From Leuctra nigra (Eukaryota; Arthropoda; Insecta; Plecoptera; Leuctridae): a DNA stretch of 64,000 nt. The notes beneath the pieces are model-generated. The model ran no database searches. It saw only the letters and a list, made by a program, of their open reading frames with translations, and had not been told where the DNA came from. The stretch is from positions 11,313,647 to 11,377,646 of the forward strand of contig OW203762.1 of assembly GCA_934045905.1 (NCBI GenBank), written 5' to 3'. The first letter of the stretch is position 1. Each line of letters opens with the position of its first letter. Positions 21,526 through 36,500 of this stretch are shown here, piece by piece. A program made the translations under genes and the position numbers.

Positions 21526-24500
21526 ATGGAAGGATTATCTGGTGATTTGCAGCTGAAGTATCAAAAAATTGCTTCAGAATATTCTAAGGTACTAATTATA
21601 GGGATCAAATAAACTAATCAGTTGCCTACCTAGGTAGGTAGGTAGACCTACATTGCTTTCCTACAGCCAGGTAGGTATTCCTACTACCTACCTACTAGGT
21701 AGGTACATTATATTTTATAGTTTTGTTACTAATAAAGAATAGAGATAAATTTAAGAAAATCTATCCACTAGAATTCATTGGGACTATCCTACTGTGTGTA
21801 TTGAAATTCTATCATGTCGTTGAATGTTGTTTTAGCTCCGAGCTCAAGCTAGTGTCTTAAAGAAAGCTGTTATCGACGAGCAGAGTCGCAATGGAGAGCT
21901 GCGCGATCTTCTGCGAGAGCGAGAGCAAAGCCTTCGGAAGTCGGCCCAAGAGATCGACAGCTTGACATTTCGTAACCAACAGCTTACTAAGCGGGTGACC
22001 GTATTGCAAGAGGAGTTGGATGCAACCGAAGCAAGAGCAAAGAGAGGGAAGCTGAAAGCAGTTGATAATCATCAGATGCCAGACTCATCATCTGTTCTGG
22101 ATGAAGAACTGCATAAGAAAATCCAAGAAAATGTTCGATTAGTTACAATGGTTAGTAAATGCTAAATTACACGATTCAAGTTTCCTTGAATTCAACCCTT
22201 TCAAGGGGGTTGAATTCAAGACTTGTATCGTCTAAATGCAAACATTGAAGCATTTAACATGCGTCCAAGTCTTGAATTCAAGACATCTCTTCAGCCTTTT
22301 CACTTAGAACCATGTCCTATTTTCCTTCAAGTCTTGAAATACTTCAACCAATTGTTAATTTCACCGCAACTTCAATCAACAATAAACATTAAATCGTTTA
22401 AATTCTCTTTCAAGTTTCCTTGAAATCAAGGGTTGAATTCAACCCCTTCAAGGAAACTTGAACCATGTAATTCAGGCTTTAGAACTTAGGTGTTAATCTA
22501 AAGGTGGATTCACACGGCCGTTTCAAACTTCCCAAGTTTGCCTAAGTTCCGAATCGCCGTTCCAAAAACTCCCGTGTGAACTATGAAAGTTTGGATCTCA
22601 ATCTTCGCAGTTCGAATCTTTTCTTAGTTCACACAGGAGTTTTTGGAACGGCGATTCGGAACTTTTGCAAACTTGGGAAGTTTGGAACGGCTGTGTGAAT
22701 CCACCTTAAGAGACGTTTGAGTTCAATGGATCATTCAAAGTACCTAAGTACCTGGTTGGAAGCTTGTGAAAACTGTAATCTTAAATTTGAAAAGGGAATA
22801 ATAACAAAAAGAGGATGTAAACCGACCAACCTCCCTCCTATAAATTAGTGAGTACTGCCAATTTGACTTTTAAAATAATTCTTGGAACAAGTTTTAATGA
22901 ATTGTTAGCTCAATAATTGGAGCTGATCCTTTAGTTTTCACTTAAAAATGGAATTTAAGGCAGAACGGAACTAACGTCTAACTAACTCTAACTAGTTACT
23001 AACTAACTAACTAACTCTCGAAGAATTATTGAAATTATTTTCGTATATTGATTTTGCTGTTGGTATCTCATTATCTCCCATGTTCCATTCTGTACATTCT
23101 GATTTCTGTTCTCGGACACAGACAATTCTTTTAATTCAACCCATCCCTATGACCTCGATTGGCTAGAGAAATCTCACCTTTCTTTACACTGTACTAAATA
23201 TTTCCGTAAGCCAACATTTCATTTTCTCCTTTGCCTATTTAGGCTTCTTTCCCAACCACACTTCAAAGTTCAATTGCCCTCCTTTTCTCACAGTTTCAGC
23301 AAGTTATGAAATGGCCACTATAGTGACACCTAATTGAGCAAAAAATCTAATCTAGAAGACGTTTGAGTGCAATGAATTATTATACCTGATTGGAAGCTTT
23401 TAATTGGTAAATTTTTAACTAATTTTTAGGTTCAAGACAATGAGTCATCACATAAGCTTGAAATGCAAACTCTGCAAGAAAGAATAGAAGTTCTTGAACA
23501 CGAGCTTAAAAAGCACTTGGAGGTAAACAACGACGCTGAAGAAATGTTCAAGGCCGAGATCGCTCGACTGGAGAAGGAGAAGACGTTCCTCACGCACGGC
23601 GCGGGCGATCGGGACACGTCTCTTCTTCAGTGCACCGCCGAGTTGACAGACCTCCGTCAAGAACACCTGCACCTGAAGACGGAGCTCGGTTACCGACTGC
23701 AGACGGCCAGCGACATCATCACCCGCCACCTCCCGTTCGTGGACTCGAGTGAATCGCATCTGAACGAGCTCAACGTGCCCCGGCATGAACGTAAACAGCA
23801 GCTGTACTCGATGCATTTGATTGTTCAAGCTGGCAACCATGTCAAGGATCTGTCGGCAGCTCTCTCCGACTACCACACTTACACCGAGCAACGCATTCAC
23901 TGCCTACAAGGAACACTCAGTCCTGTTAATAGCAAGGTATATGCATGTCACATGGTGGGTTTAAGGCCAGTTGTCACTTCATATCTATCTGACAAGGAAG
24001 AGTTATAAATGAAGAGTGTTTTAGATTTTCAATTAAAATTGAGGTGAAAATTAAAATACATTCTGAATGTCTAGGCCTTTAAGTTTTATAAGTTAGGTAC
24101 CATTAAACTTATTTCTGGAAAATAATTTGTGTGGAAATGTGACTTTCTTAATTTAGGTTTTTTCTTATCAATGTTTCACATGTTTTGAATTAGGGTTGGG
24201 CGAACCTCATTTTTTTCGAACCGAACCTCGAACCGAACCTTTTTAAAAGGTTCGAAATTTCGAACCTTAAACGAACCGAACCTTTTTTTTCAGAAAATGA
24301 TGTTTTCCAGATAATGTAGTAAAGATAAGCGCGTAAGCACCAGTCACCATTCTCCCCCCTCCCTCTCGCAAGTCAAGTGGCTAGACACTTGAAAACAGCT
24401 GTTTGATGGGGTGTTTGTTTACGCAAATATTATTTCTATTTGTATACAGGGACATTGACATAATACCAAATATAATAGGAACAAAAACGCGAAATATACT

Positions 24501-27500
24501 GCTCGAAATTTTAATACATTTCAGTATATTCCAATATTCTTCAAAAAATTATCTCGCCAATCGTCATACTGTTTTTTATTTTGCATTGGGTTACAATGAA
24601 GTTTGGAAAGCTCAAATATACACCATTATTTTTTAACTTATGCGTGATATCTTCCCTTCATTTAGATCGCGAATGGTGTTCTCAATGACCACTATTATAT
24701 TTTATTCAATAACCATGAACATACAATATCATATAAATAAAATAAAATATGATGTCAAGTCATTTGCCATCTGATTACTTCTTATTGCGAGTTCACAGAC
24801 CTTTCAACAGAGAAAAACAAAACAATCCTCCCTTACGCAGGCAAGGGTCAGGTTCAGGTACCTGCTGGCAAGCAGCTGCACTCTGCAGGACCCAAAAGTA
24901 CACTCTGTTCCAAAAGTACAACACAGTTTAGATCGCAACAATCATTATTTCATTTTAATACTTCGAAAATTTTACTCAACAAGGAAATTACCTGGACTTC
25001 TAAACTGAAATCAATGCTACTTTTCTAGTTGGTACCAAATAGCACTTCGAAATTGCGTCTTATGAAAAATTCGGTTCAAGATTTATTTTAACATGAAACA
25101 CCCTATAGTGTGACAGGATTTGAGTTTACTTTGATTTATGATGATTTCGGCTTACAGGGGTTCGATTTACCCAGGTTTTACCATTTTACTGCACCACTAA
25201 AGACAAGAGGCCAACATTAGACAAATAGTGACAAGATATTGGTTGCATTGTTTGAATGAAAAAGGGCGGGAAAAAAAGGCGGGAGGTTCGAAAAAGGTTC
25301 GAAAACGAACCTTAGAGGTTCGTTTTTCGAACCTAGCTAGCCGGTTCGGTTCGGTTCGAAAACGAACCGGTTCGCCCAACCCTATTTTGAATACAAATCT
25401 GATGAAATAAAAGACCGTCGACTCATACGATGTTTATTTCACAGTTTTCAGGCTATCTGAAGGAGAACGCTCGCTATCTGCGTGGCATTGAACTGAGTTA
25501 CTCGGAGCTTCAAGCTGGACTTGAATCTTCTGACAAACTGCTCACTCTGCAGACGCTCCCTAGTTTACAGAATCTTAGCTCTAAGTTGACGGCGTACACC
25601 AACTACTTGCTGAAACTACTACCTTACCAGCAACTCAGGTACGACCGCATACAAACTAAGTCCAACTCAAAATATTGCAAATGTTACATTTCCATTTTTT
25701 TATACAACTTAGAGAATATTTGAAATTCATTTTCATTACCTCCTAATAGGTACCTAAATTAGTTTCCATACACTGAAAGTAAGGTTAGGTGGAAGAAAAG
25801 CCGTCTGTGCTTAATCTCGCCGTATCAAATAAAGACGTTTTTACTTTAGTTTACTTTACTTTTAAGTATAGCATTACTTGAAAATTGAATTATATTTCAA
25901 AATCCATCTACTAACCAGACCTGGATCTGGATTCACAATCTGCTATACAGTATGTTGGTATGATCTTTTTATTTACCTAATGAAAATCAGTGTGTCAATT
26001 TTAAAAAGAATAGGTATGTGATAGTGTACACATGATGTGTTTATTACGGAACAGGTTTGGCTCAAAGGTAGGTAATGAAAAAGCTCTGAACTTGTATTCT
26101 GGGGGTCCGGGGTTTGATTCCCGAGGCCGTCCTTCATGACTGTTTTCTTTTTGTAGTTTTCCCTCAGTCGACAGGCAAATGGTGGGAAGCTACCCTACAA
26201 ATAGGCCAAGAACCCCACATTCCATCCTTACCTGTTCTTCACCATCATCTCCCAAACATCATTGTAATCATTCATCCGTCGCCATTAGCCTACCTGCAGA
26301 CCAGTGCGACGTTAAGAACTAATAAAAAATGTATTGATACAATGCTAATTATACATTGCAAATCTAGCCCCTGCAGGCAATTTCTAATATGTGGAACTCC
26401 GAACTGCAGCAGGAAAGGAATGCCATTTTCTATTAGGCAACTTAAATTTTCAGTCTTGAAGAGGAAAGCGCATCTTCTCCGCATGACGTCCGTCTAGTTG
26501 CCAGCAACACTGAAGTTGTGTTCCAACTGAAGGTGATCGCCAATCACTTCATCAAGCTCAACTCTTACGTCCAGATGCTAGCTATTCAAAGTAAGTTCAT
26601 TAAGCAATATCCAAGGACTTGATCCTTTCAAAAGCGTTTCCATGATTAGGAATCGTAGATACTTTCACAAACGTGAGGACCCTAAATTTGCGGGTTGTGA
26701 TATTTACATTGCCATCTTCATTATTCCTCACTTTACTAGGTACTTAAATAAGGCCTAAACTATTAGGTATTATTAAACCAAATGCATTGTTTAGGTAAGC
26801 GTGCTTGTCAGCATCCAACGTCGTCGCAGCGCAGATTCCTCCACGAACTGACAGAGGTGCTAAAAGCCCTCGTGAACTCGATGAAGGACTTGTCACGCGC
26901 TCACACCGTCAAGAGCAGCTTGCAGATCGAGCTGTCCATTGCTACGGAGAGGTTAACGACGACCGAAGAATGTCTTGTGAAGTCTATTGATGTCATGACA
27001 GCGGTCACTTCCAAGGTGATTATATGACTCTTTTATTTCCTTGCCACTTTAGGACCACTGTAAGGAGGCAGAAGAGATTTCCCACGATACCCATACATGT
27101 ATTATGTACTTGTCCACGGGATGATAATAAAATACAATACAATACAACACATTGAATGACAGGTAGAGGAAGTAATAGTATCTGAAAAGTAATGCCACAT
27201 ATTATTGAAATAATAATAATATCGCGACCCTGCTTCCAACTATTGTCGGGTCAGGGGGTGGGATGATCATACCAATGTTCTAGGGCACTTGTGTTCTCAG
27301 AGCCGACTTGCCAAGTCCGACACTCCACACTTCTTCAATCTCTTCTTCCAGTTCTTCAGCCTCCTCTCTTTCCACCAGCTCCCTCCATCTCTCTCTGTCT
27401 TCCCACCACTTCTCTGTTGTAATTACTCCCCAACACTCTCCTCTTTCTTCTGCAGCTGCCTCTATTCCGTTGATCCATTTGGTTCTAGGTCTTCCTGCCT

Positions 27501-30500
27501 TTCTTCTGACACCCATGGCTGCACGCTCTGCCTCTCTACATGGTATCCTCTCTTTTCCCATCCTCTTCATATGTCCGTACCATCTTAGCCTCTCTTTTCC
27601 AAGTTTAAATCTAAGAGATTCCACTTCTAGGTCTTTTCTAATCTTTGCACTCCTCACCTTGTCCATCTTCGTCACTCCTGCCACACTTCTCAGGGACTTC
27701 ATTTCTGCAGCCTGCATCTTCATTTCTTCTTTCCCTCCCATTGGCCAAGTTACTGCTGCATATATTAAGATTGGTACAAAGTAGGTTTTGTACAGTAATA
27801 AAATAATAGAAATAAATATTTTGTAGAATGTTATAAATGATTTCACTATTTTAGTAAAAAATTTTGTCGTCAGAAGAGGTCTAATGTAAAAGTATATCCA
27901 GGAATATGGATCAAGGAGCTCATGTGGAAGATTCATGATGGTGACGTGAAGGATGTACCCGAGTCAATTATACTCAGAGTAGGAAATGACATTACTTGGA
28001 ATAAGTCAAATACAAAAAACAGGTTAGCAGATCTAGCCGAGTTATTCAAAAAGGCGAAAGCTGTTTTTAAGACTTCAAATATCAGCTTTTGTAAGCTAGT
28101 GTCATCAAGTAGTAATATTCAAGAAGAAATACGAGCACTTTGTGAAGATGAAGGGATAGAGTTGGTCGATTTGGACATGATTATTCAAGTTCAAATATCA
28201 GCTGAGAGGCAATGTTACGAAAAAGTCAGAGGAACAAATGGTGCAGAAACGGAAGAAAACGTGTCAAGCACAGAAAGGCAAGGAATGTCAACACAGACAA
28301 TTTTTCGCAGACCATTGGTTTTTCGGACACGATGGGTCTGGAAAACGAAAGTGTGACAAGAGTTGGGAAAACGAAAGAGGATGGAAAATTGGGTGGAAGA
28401 CAAGGTCATAACTGGAAAGAAAGGTGCAGTCGCAGTAAAGATGGAAAGAAGGCAAGTATTATTAAGATTGCGACAATAAATGTTGTAACATTAAATGATA
28501 AATTAGAAGAAATAATCGATGAAATGGAAGCGAGAAAGTTGGACATTGTTGGTTTAAGTGAAACGAAGTGGGGAGGAAAAGGTGGTAAAGATTTGAGAGG
28601 AGGGTATTATATACACTGGTCTGGTCTCAAAGATGGCAAGAATGGAGTGGCAATTATTTTAAGTCCAAGGATGAAGCAAAATGAAGTCCATGTGGAAAAT
28701 ATTAGTGATCGGATGATGAAGATGCAAATATATTTAGGGCCAAGATTATATGAAATGATACAGGTATATGCACCACAAGTTGGCAGGCCAATGGAGGAGA
28801 AAGAACAATTTATGCAATGTTTAGAAAGCCATTTACTTGGAGAAAACGTCATGCTGATTGGAGATTTTAATGCAAGAGTTGGTCAAGAGAGAAGAGGATA
28901 TGAAGGAGTATTGGGAGCAAATGGATATGGAAATCGAAACAAGGAAGGAGAAAAGTTGTTGGACATGTGTTTGAGGAATGGATTAGTTGTTGGCAACAGT
29001 TGGTTTAAAAAATCAGAGAATAAGATAGTGACACGGTATAGTTGGGATGGCAAGAATAAGTCAGTTATAGATTATATAATATATAGTGCTGGTTCAAGAA
29101 AAGATATTAAAGACGTACAAGTAATGCCAAAGGTGTCTTTTGACGGAGACCATAGGTTGATAGTAGTGGAATTAATCATTCATGGACATATACCGAAAAC
29201 GGTTACAAAATTGAGAAGAAATAAACTTAGAGTTTGGAAATTACAAGACAAAATAATCAAAAATAATTTCAGAGATCGCATTACTATGCAATGTCCAAAC
29301 GGGACAATAAAAGCAGTTGAAGAAGAATGGAATCATTTCAAGTATAGCATTATTAAAAATGCTGAAGACTTGTGTGGAAGAGGAAAAGGAAAAATAAAAC
29401 AGAAGGAAACACCATGGTGGAACTCTGAAATTAGGAAGGCTGTCAAGACCAAGAGAGCGGCGTGGTGTAGGAAAGAAAAGCAGCGTACTCCAATCAATAT
29501 TATGGAATATCAAAGAATGAAGAGACATGTAAATTTCTTAATTTGGAAATCAAAGGAAAATACAATGGGAAAGTTAGTAGAGAAATTGGAAATAGATTTT
29601 GAAGGAAATAAAAAGATGCTGTATGGAATGATAAAAGAGAAGAGAGAATGTAGAAGAATCCAGTCTTATATGGAAAAGGAAAATGGTCATAATACAAATG
29701 ACAAAGAAGAAATAAAGGAATTATGGAAAAACTATTTTTCAAAATTACTAAATGCATATGAAGATACTAGTAATGTAGAAGATGGGACTGATAAGGAGCA
29801 GCGTGATGACGATAAAGAGGAATGTAAAGATCAAGTGAAAATGGGGGAGCTAGAAGTGGCAGTAATGGGGATGAAAAATGGAAGATCGGCAGGTGTTGAT
29901 GAAGTTACAGTTGAAATGATTAAAGCTGCAGGAAAATCAGGATTGGAATGGTTTTATCGGGTAGTTTGTGCGGCGTGGCATCAAAAAAGAGTACCTAAAG
30001 ATTGGACGCGAGGAGTAATTGTGCCTATTTTTAAGAAAGGAAATAGGAAACATTTCTCAAATTATCGGGGTATTACTTTAATGAGCCAATGTGCTAAGAT
30101 ATATGAAAGGATTTTGGAGAAACGGTTAAGATGGGATGTAGAAGAGAGTCTAAGAGAAGAGCAATATGGATTTAGGAAGGATAGATCGACAATCGATTTG
30201 ATTTTCGCAATGAGACATATCATGGAAAGAAGTTGGGAACAAGGAAAGGAATTGTGGATGGCATTCTTAGATTTGGAAAAAGCATACGACCATTTGCCTT
30301 GGTGTAAAGTGTGGGAAGGTTTAGAAAAGAGGAATGTGGAGCAGGGGTTGATAGAAAGAGTAAAGAGTTTGTATGTGGGATGTGAAAGGTGTGTTGAGAG
30401 TGGTTGTGGGAAGACAGAATGGTTCTCCATAAACTCAGGAGTAAGGCAGGGAAGTGTGCTGTCGCCACTACTGTTTACGGTAGTAATGGATGACATGATT

Positions 30501-33500
30501 CGGGAGGTAGTAAATGGGGAAAATACCAACACTGGAGTATATGCAGATGATATTGTGGTGTGGAGTGAGAGTAAGCACGAAGTACAGGCAAAAATAGATA
30601 AATGGAATGAAGTAAGCACATGTTTTGGAATGAAGATTAGTAGAGACAAGAGCGAGTATCTGGTGATGGCAAAGAAGAGAAAAACACAAGATCAAGGGTT
30701 GCAGTTGAGAGGTGAAGAAATGAAGAAGACGGAAGCATTCCCATATTTGGGAAGCCTACTGACAGAGGACGCTAGATGTGGAGAAGAAGTGAAGAGGAGG
30801 GTAAAGAAAGCAGATGGATTCTACCAACAAGTAAGAAAGCTAGTGTGGGACAAAAAGCTTCCACTAAAATTTAAATTGGTACTGTATAAACAATATTTCT
30901 TACCAATTTTGAGTTATGGATCAGTTACATGGAATATTGGGTGGAAAGAGGCAAGCATGATTCAGGCAGCAGAAATGAAATTTGTGAGGGCTATGGTTGG
31001 AGTATCAATGTTGGACAGGATAAGAAGTAATAAGTTAAGAAAAGAAGTTGCAGTGGAGAGATTGGGATACACTATTGGAAGAGATAGGTTAAGGTGGTTT
31101 AAAAAGATGAAGATGATGAAAGATACAAGATTGGCTAAAAGAGAGTTTGATAGGAATGAAAATATGAAAAGAAAAGTTGGTAGACCTCGAGCAAGATGGT
31201 TTGAGCAGATTAGACAAGACATTGAAGATCGTGGGGAAAGTTGGGAGAATGTGAAGAATCAAGAAATGTGGAGAGATGACGAGAAATGGAATGAATTAGT
31301 GGATAGAAAGGAAATAGAGGTGGAAGAGTCACCGCGTAGAGAACAGCTATCTTCACACTATTAAATTTAAGGTGAGATCAGATGGGCTTGAGACGTGAAA
31401 CAGGCTCCAATGCTAAATATGGCCAGGTCTATAGAGTGGATTGGCTGCGGCTACCAGCCGTTCGCAGCGCTCTCTAAGCACCATGGTTGGTGTTAGAAAA
31501 TCGAACTAATCTGAATTTTAGCGGGTTAATTCAAAATCAAATGTATAAATTAGAACTTAAACAACTTGGATAACGATCAGATGAAATTAAAAGGGTTGAT
31601 ATCAGTGTAAAAATGTGTTAAGTTTATTGATTGTAATAATTAACATGTAATACAAGCATTTTCACTTACTTATTATTCACCAAACAGCAAATAACCTAAA
31701 AGACGGCATTTGACAGCTCGCGCCATTGACTATCACTCAAGAAATAAAATGATTGCCTAGATTAGTTCCGGGATCGCCACCAGCGAACTTAGCGCTGCGA
31801 TCGGCTAGGGTGCAGACTGACCAAGGGTCGATTTTATAGCATTTTTTTCTGCGTATTCCACCCGTAGTCCGTATTCACGGGAGCCAATGGTAGATCATTG
31901 AAGTGTTCACACCGTAAGCTTAATAGTGTGAAGATAGCTGTTCTCTACGCGGTGGAAGAGTGTTGTGAAGAAAATGAAGGGGTGGAAAATGAAGACGGGA
32001 GGAAAGATGCAGATATGTGGAGAGAAGAAGAAAATGATGAGTATGAAATGGAATTTGAGGAAGAACAAGTAGAAGAAGAAGAAGAAGAAGAAAGAAGTGT
32101 TTTGAAATGATGAATTTAATGTTTAGTTTATAAGAAATGAAATGTGACAGGCTTGGCCAGCCGGCATTGTGGTATATTTATTTGTGTGGCCTATAATATT
32201 GTTTAGCTATTATCCTACTCCATAAAATGTTTGGAAAGGTGCTTTATATATAATAAAGTATGCTGTGATTTAAAAAAAAAATTGTTTATATTCCTTTTAA
32301 AAAATTTAAATTTAATGTGTCATAGATAAAATATATAAAATTGTAGCGCAGGTTTTAAAAATATTTCACAATTAAAAATAATTGGGGGTTAATGATTTTT
32401 TAGAACTGTGATACATTTTGAGTAGGTATGGGTCTGTGGAGACTGGAGACATGACAAAATGTGTCAAGGAAGGAGAGAGAAGTTAAAAGTACCTACTAGT
32501 AGATATATTTGCTGGTCATACTTCTTGCACAACATCCAAAATATAAGTAGGTACTTGGCTTAAATTTTAACGATTTAGTCTAGCATCAGATTTATTAGCG
32601 TTTCACCAAAAGCGTTTTTGCTAATAATAAAGAATGCCTTATCATGCCTTATGTTATATCTCTGGGTTGCCGGTTGAGCGAGGCAAATTGAAGATTTTAT
32701 TTGTTGATAAAGTGTTGGGCAAAACACAGTAGTTCTACTTTATGTTTTTGCTTTATATTTTGGCCTAAATTATTTTTTTATGTACCTAGGTATCTAGGTA
32801 GTGAAATTTGAATTTTGGTGTAGTTTTGTTGCAAACCTAATATTACTGTATTTCCATATACCTACTACTTCGTAAGATGTAGTCACAGGTGACATTAATT
32901 CCACTCTGCTTCTGTTTCTGTTGTCCAGCTGTCGAGCGTTATGTCCGACAGCCGCGTGGAGCTCTGGCAGAGTGCCGGCCTGCCCGTCGGCGGGAACACC
33001 CACCCAGCGGTGGCGGCCTTGAAGAAGCGCGCATCGCATTACCTCAGCAGCATCGAGACGGAGGAGGCCCCGTCGGTGCCGTACGCAGAGGCTCTGAGAG
33101 ATCGGAAGCAAGTGCGTGGCAGCGTTGCCAACGCCGAGCAACTCGCCGAGCAGCTGGCCGGATGCAGGAAGAAGGCTGTGAAGCTGGAGCAGGACAAGGA
33201 ACACTGGCATCTGGAGTACCAACTGTTGCAATTAAAATACTCAAAGGTAACACTGAAAAATCTCTTGAAGAATCAATTTTTTTTTTAATCTTGTCAAGAT
33301 TTCCAAGATTTGGAAAAATCTTGCATGTTCTTGGAAAGATCTTGACAACATTTTTGGATGAACTTAGGAAATTGCCATTTTTCAGTAGGAAATGGGGGAA
33401 CACTTGCCATAAACTCGATCCGATTAGTTGAGTTTGTTCATTTTATATTGTTAGTTTGTTACCGATTGGTTTGCTTTGAACTCTGTGGTTTAAAGATTAT

Positions 33501-36500
33501 AAAATTTATTGAAATCAAATCAAATCAAGTTTAATGTCTCCAATATCAATCTCGAAATTAGATTTTTTGTAGGCTTTTTCTATCTTGGAATTCCTGGAAT
33601 AATTTCGTGTTCAGTCTCGTTTCGTGTTCTTACCGTTCTGTTTGTTTGCCAGCGAGTCAAAGAGTTGGAAGACGAACTGCGAACAATTTCCTTGAGCAGC
33701 TCGGAGCCATCCGCAAGTGTGGATCCAGTGAATACTCAACAAGCAGTCCAACTCAAAGCCATAACAAACCTTGTAAGTATCTATATTCTTCAGTGTAAAT
33801 TATTTAACCAAAATAATCAAATGATGAAGAGGTTTAGAGCCCCCCTTTGATGGATGATAGATGATCCGCTGCAGTCGTTGATCTATTGTTTACTTTTTCA
33901 GGACGATGGCTTACATTTTAAGGACCCTTCCTGTGGTCGTATTACACAATTGTGTGTGGCCTTATTTATTTTGTGAGCTTACAGTGTTCATAATTTATAC
34001 ATTTTTAAAAATTTGTTAGATCGTGAAGCCAAAAATAAATAAATAAGTTAGAGAACAATTCGAAGAAATGTCTTTCTCCAGGTCGCTTCATTCCATAATT
34101 TCTAAGCTCTTGAAATGTGTGGCTGTTTTGTACTTGATTCCTGTACTTAATGCCTCTACAGATTGGCCGCGTGGACGCTCCGATGGCGCTGACAGCGGAG
34201 ATGGATGCTCGGGAGCTGCAGGTCAAGAACTACTTGACCGACCGCATTGATCACTTGGTCGCTTCGTGCCAGCTGGAGGAGACCAAAGCAATCACTTTCC
34301 AGATGGAGGTTTGTGCTTTCATATTTATTATTCATTAAGACGGCTGGGTAGTGAGTTTGACCTTGAAGGGTTTTTTTAATCGACTTTTATCAAAATCTTT
34401 TACCAAAGTAATTGTTAACAAAATAAGGCTTTGTTTGTATGAGTATTCAGAACAATTCAATGAAAATAATTCCATAGCTTGTAATGGTTTATTAGATTTA
34501 CTTTGTCCTACAGACGTTTAGTGCCCAAAAATTAGTAAAATTATGGCACTAATTTTGTTAAATATTACATTGGTAAAAGATATTGATAAAAATCGATGAA
34601 AAACTCTTCAAAGCCACGCTCACTACTCTGCCCTCTGCATTCAATTGGTATAAATATTTTGCTTAAAATAATTATTAACCATCTCTAATTCTTATTTTTC
34701 TATTTTACAGTTAAGGTATAACCACCATAACCTCAATGTTTCGAATTAACTTGAAATTTTGGTGACTTATTGATAATCATGCAAAACTCAATCCCTGAAA
34801 AAATTAAACAATTCGCGTGTCCAGTTTCTGAGATAAATCGATTTGTTTTCCCCATGTTATCTTATGGCGGAAAAAGAGAATCATGTCATTTTTAGGCTAT
34901 AATGAAGATCTATTTTTTTTGCGTCGATAGATTTGAACGAATTTTTTTATTATGGTAGACATTTGAACATACTATCAAAAAAAAAAATTTAAAACAATAC
35001 CAACGTGAGCTTTTTTAAAAGTTATAAGCCAAATTCGAAATTATTTTCCTATACCTCCCATGTTAAAGTTTTGTTCATCCTCTGATGACCTAAAATTGAA
35101 AACTCATTGTTGGACTGGAGTTGCAAACTAGTACAGGACTTTAAATGAGTCTGTTATACTTAAATATAGTTGAAATATAGGAAAACGTTTTTTGAACATG
35201 TTATTTCAAGAAAAAATATTTTTGTATATATCGATCGATTGCTCTACCTTAATTGTCATACAAATTATTGATTCACTTTATAAAACAGGTTTTTGTATTG
35301 AATGTACCTATGTACTCTAATGTCTAATAAATAAGTGTTAGTGGCACGGCACCAAGGGACAAGGGTACACACCCATCCCCTAGGGTTATAGGTGGAATCA
35401 ACATGACATTTCTATTGCAGCTAATATAAATAATTTAAGTTTGCATGTTAACCAAGTTAATTAATTAATTAACAAATTATAGTCCTTCGTTGTTCAACTA
35501 ACGAAACGACTTAAGTTGGCTATCAGACAGAGCGATATAAGTTGTTCAAAATACGATGGCCCCAAAAGAAATGACTGTCCACTAATAAGGCAATTAATTA
35601 TAGGTAGGTACCTATAGACTTAAGTACCTACGTTCAAAGCATGTGTTTATGACAAAGACAATGTAAGTCTATTGTGTGTGAGGTCGCTAGGTACTCTGGT
35701 ACCGCCATCAAGTGATATTTGGACAGAAACAGAAACATCGATGTTCTTTTGACCCACTCCTCTGTTCTGACTTTGACTGATAAGAAAGTTTGGGAACCAA
35801 TGATTTCGATAAATATGCAATGTGAGAGTATTCATTGTTCCAGAGTGCAATCCTCGAGAAGCGCTTGGAGTTGAGCCTGGCGAGTAAACTCGAGGACGAC
35901 TGTCATCTGCAAGAGGCCAACGAGCGAGTGACGAGACTGCAGGAGGAGCTGCAGACGACGACGCATAACTACGAGACGCAGCTGACCATAATGTCCGAGC
36001 ATCTGGCCAACATGAACGACAAGCTGACGGTGCAGCGAGACGAGATCGACCAGCTGAAGTATCAGCTCAGCAATAAGGTAATAACTGTTATTTGAGATAA
36101 ATGTTGGTGCCATTGGCAAAAATGTGCTGCTACACATAAACGAGTAAACATTAAAAATTGTATCGTTTGACCCCCCTCCTCTTTGTCACACATTTTGACC
36201 CCCTCCCCCTGAATGTAGGTACAGTGGAACTTCGCTAGTACGTTTTTGAAGGGACCAGGTTAAAAAAACGTACTTAAGTGAAAAACGTACTATAGAAATT
36301 TCATAAAAAAGGGGTCTAGTCTTGGGTCAATGTTTTTTTTTGAAGATCAATATTTTTAGATTGGGGTTTAATGTCTTATCTCCTGTTTGTAGGGGTGTGC
36401 GAATATTCGAAAATATTTGGTTCGAATATTTGATTCGGTATTCGAAAATAAAGTATTCAAAATTTCGAATACTTCGAAAATTCGAATATTCGAAATTTTC

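Larger units (their letters stand above)
27840..32275 (+). mobile_element. LINE with endonuclease and RT, split by a DNA transposon
   Basis: A near-complete non-LTR element in PPP1R21 intron 6. A short ORF1-like frame (27922-28356) overlaps ORF2 (from 28212); ORF2 originally continued to 32110. The 3' UTR has an AATAAA (32254 region) and ends in about ten A at ~32272. A DNA transposon at 31330-31954 interrupts the ORF2 C-terminus. The LINE resembles the elements often annotated in insects as craniofacial development protein 2-like; clade (RTE-like or other) is not settled. The 5' boundary is approximate. Confidence 0.9.

Noticed and set aside
27308..27784. Serine-rich plus-strand frame
   Set aside because: Complement of the minus-strand LINE fragment.
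30062..30649. Minus-strand frames opposite the LINE ORF2
   Set aside because: No motifs; the opposite strand has clear RT motifs.
31898..32110. A separate small acidic protein gene
   Set aside because: It is the displaced C-terminal end of LINE ORF2; its first codons lie within the transposon.
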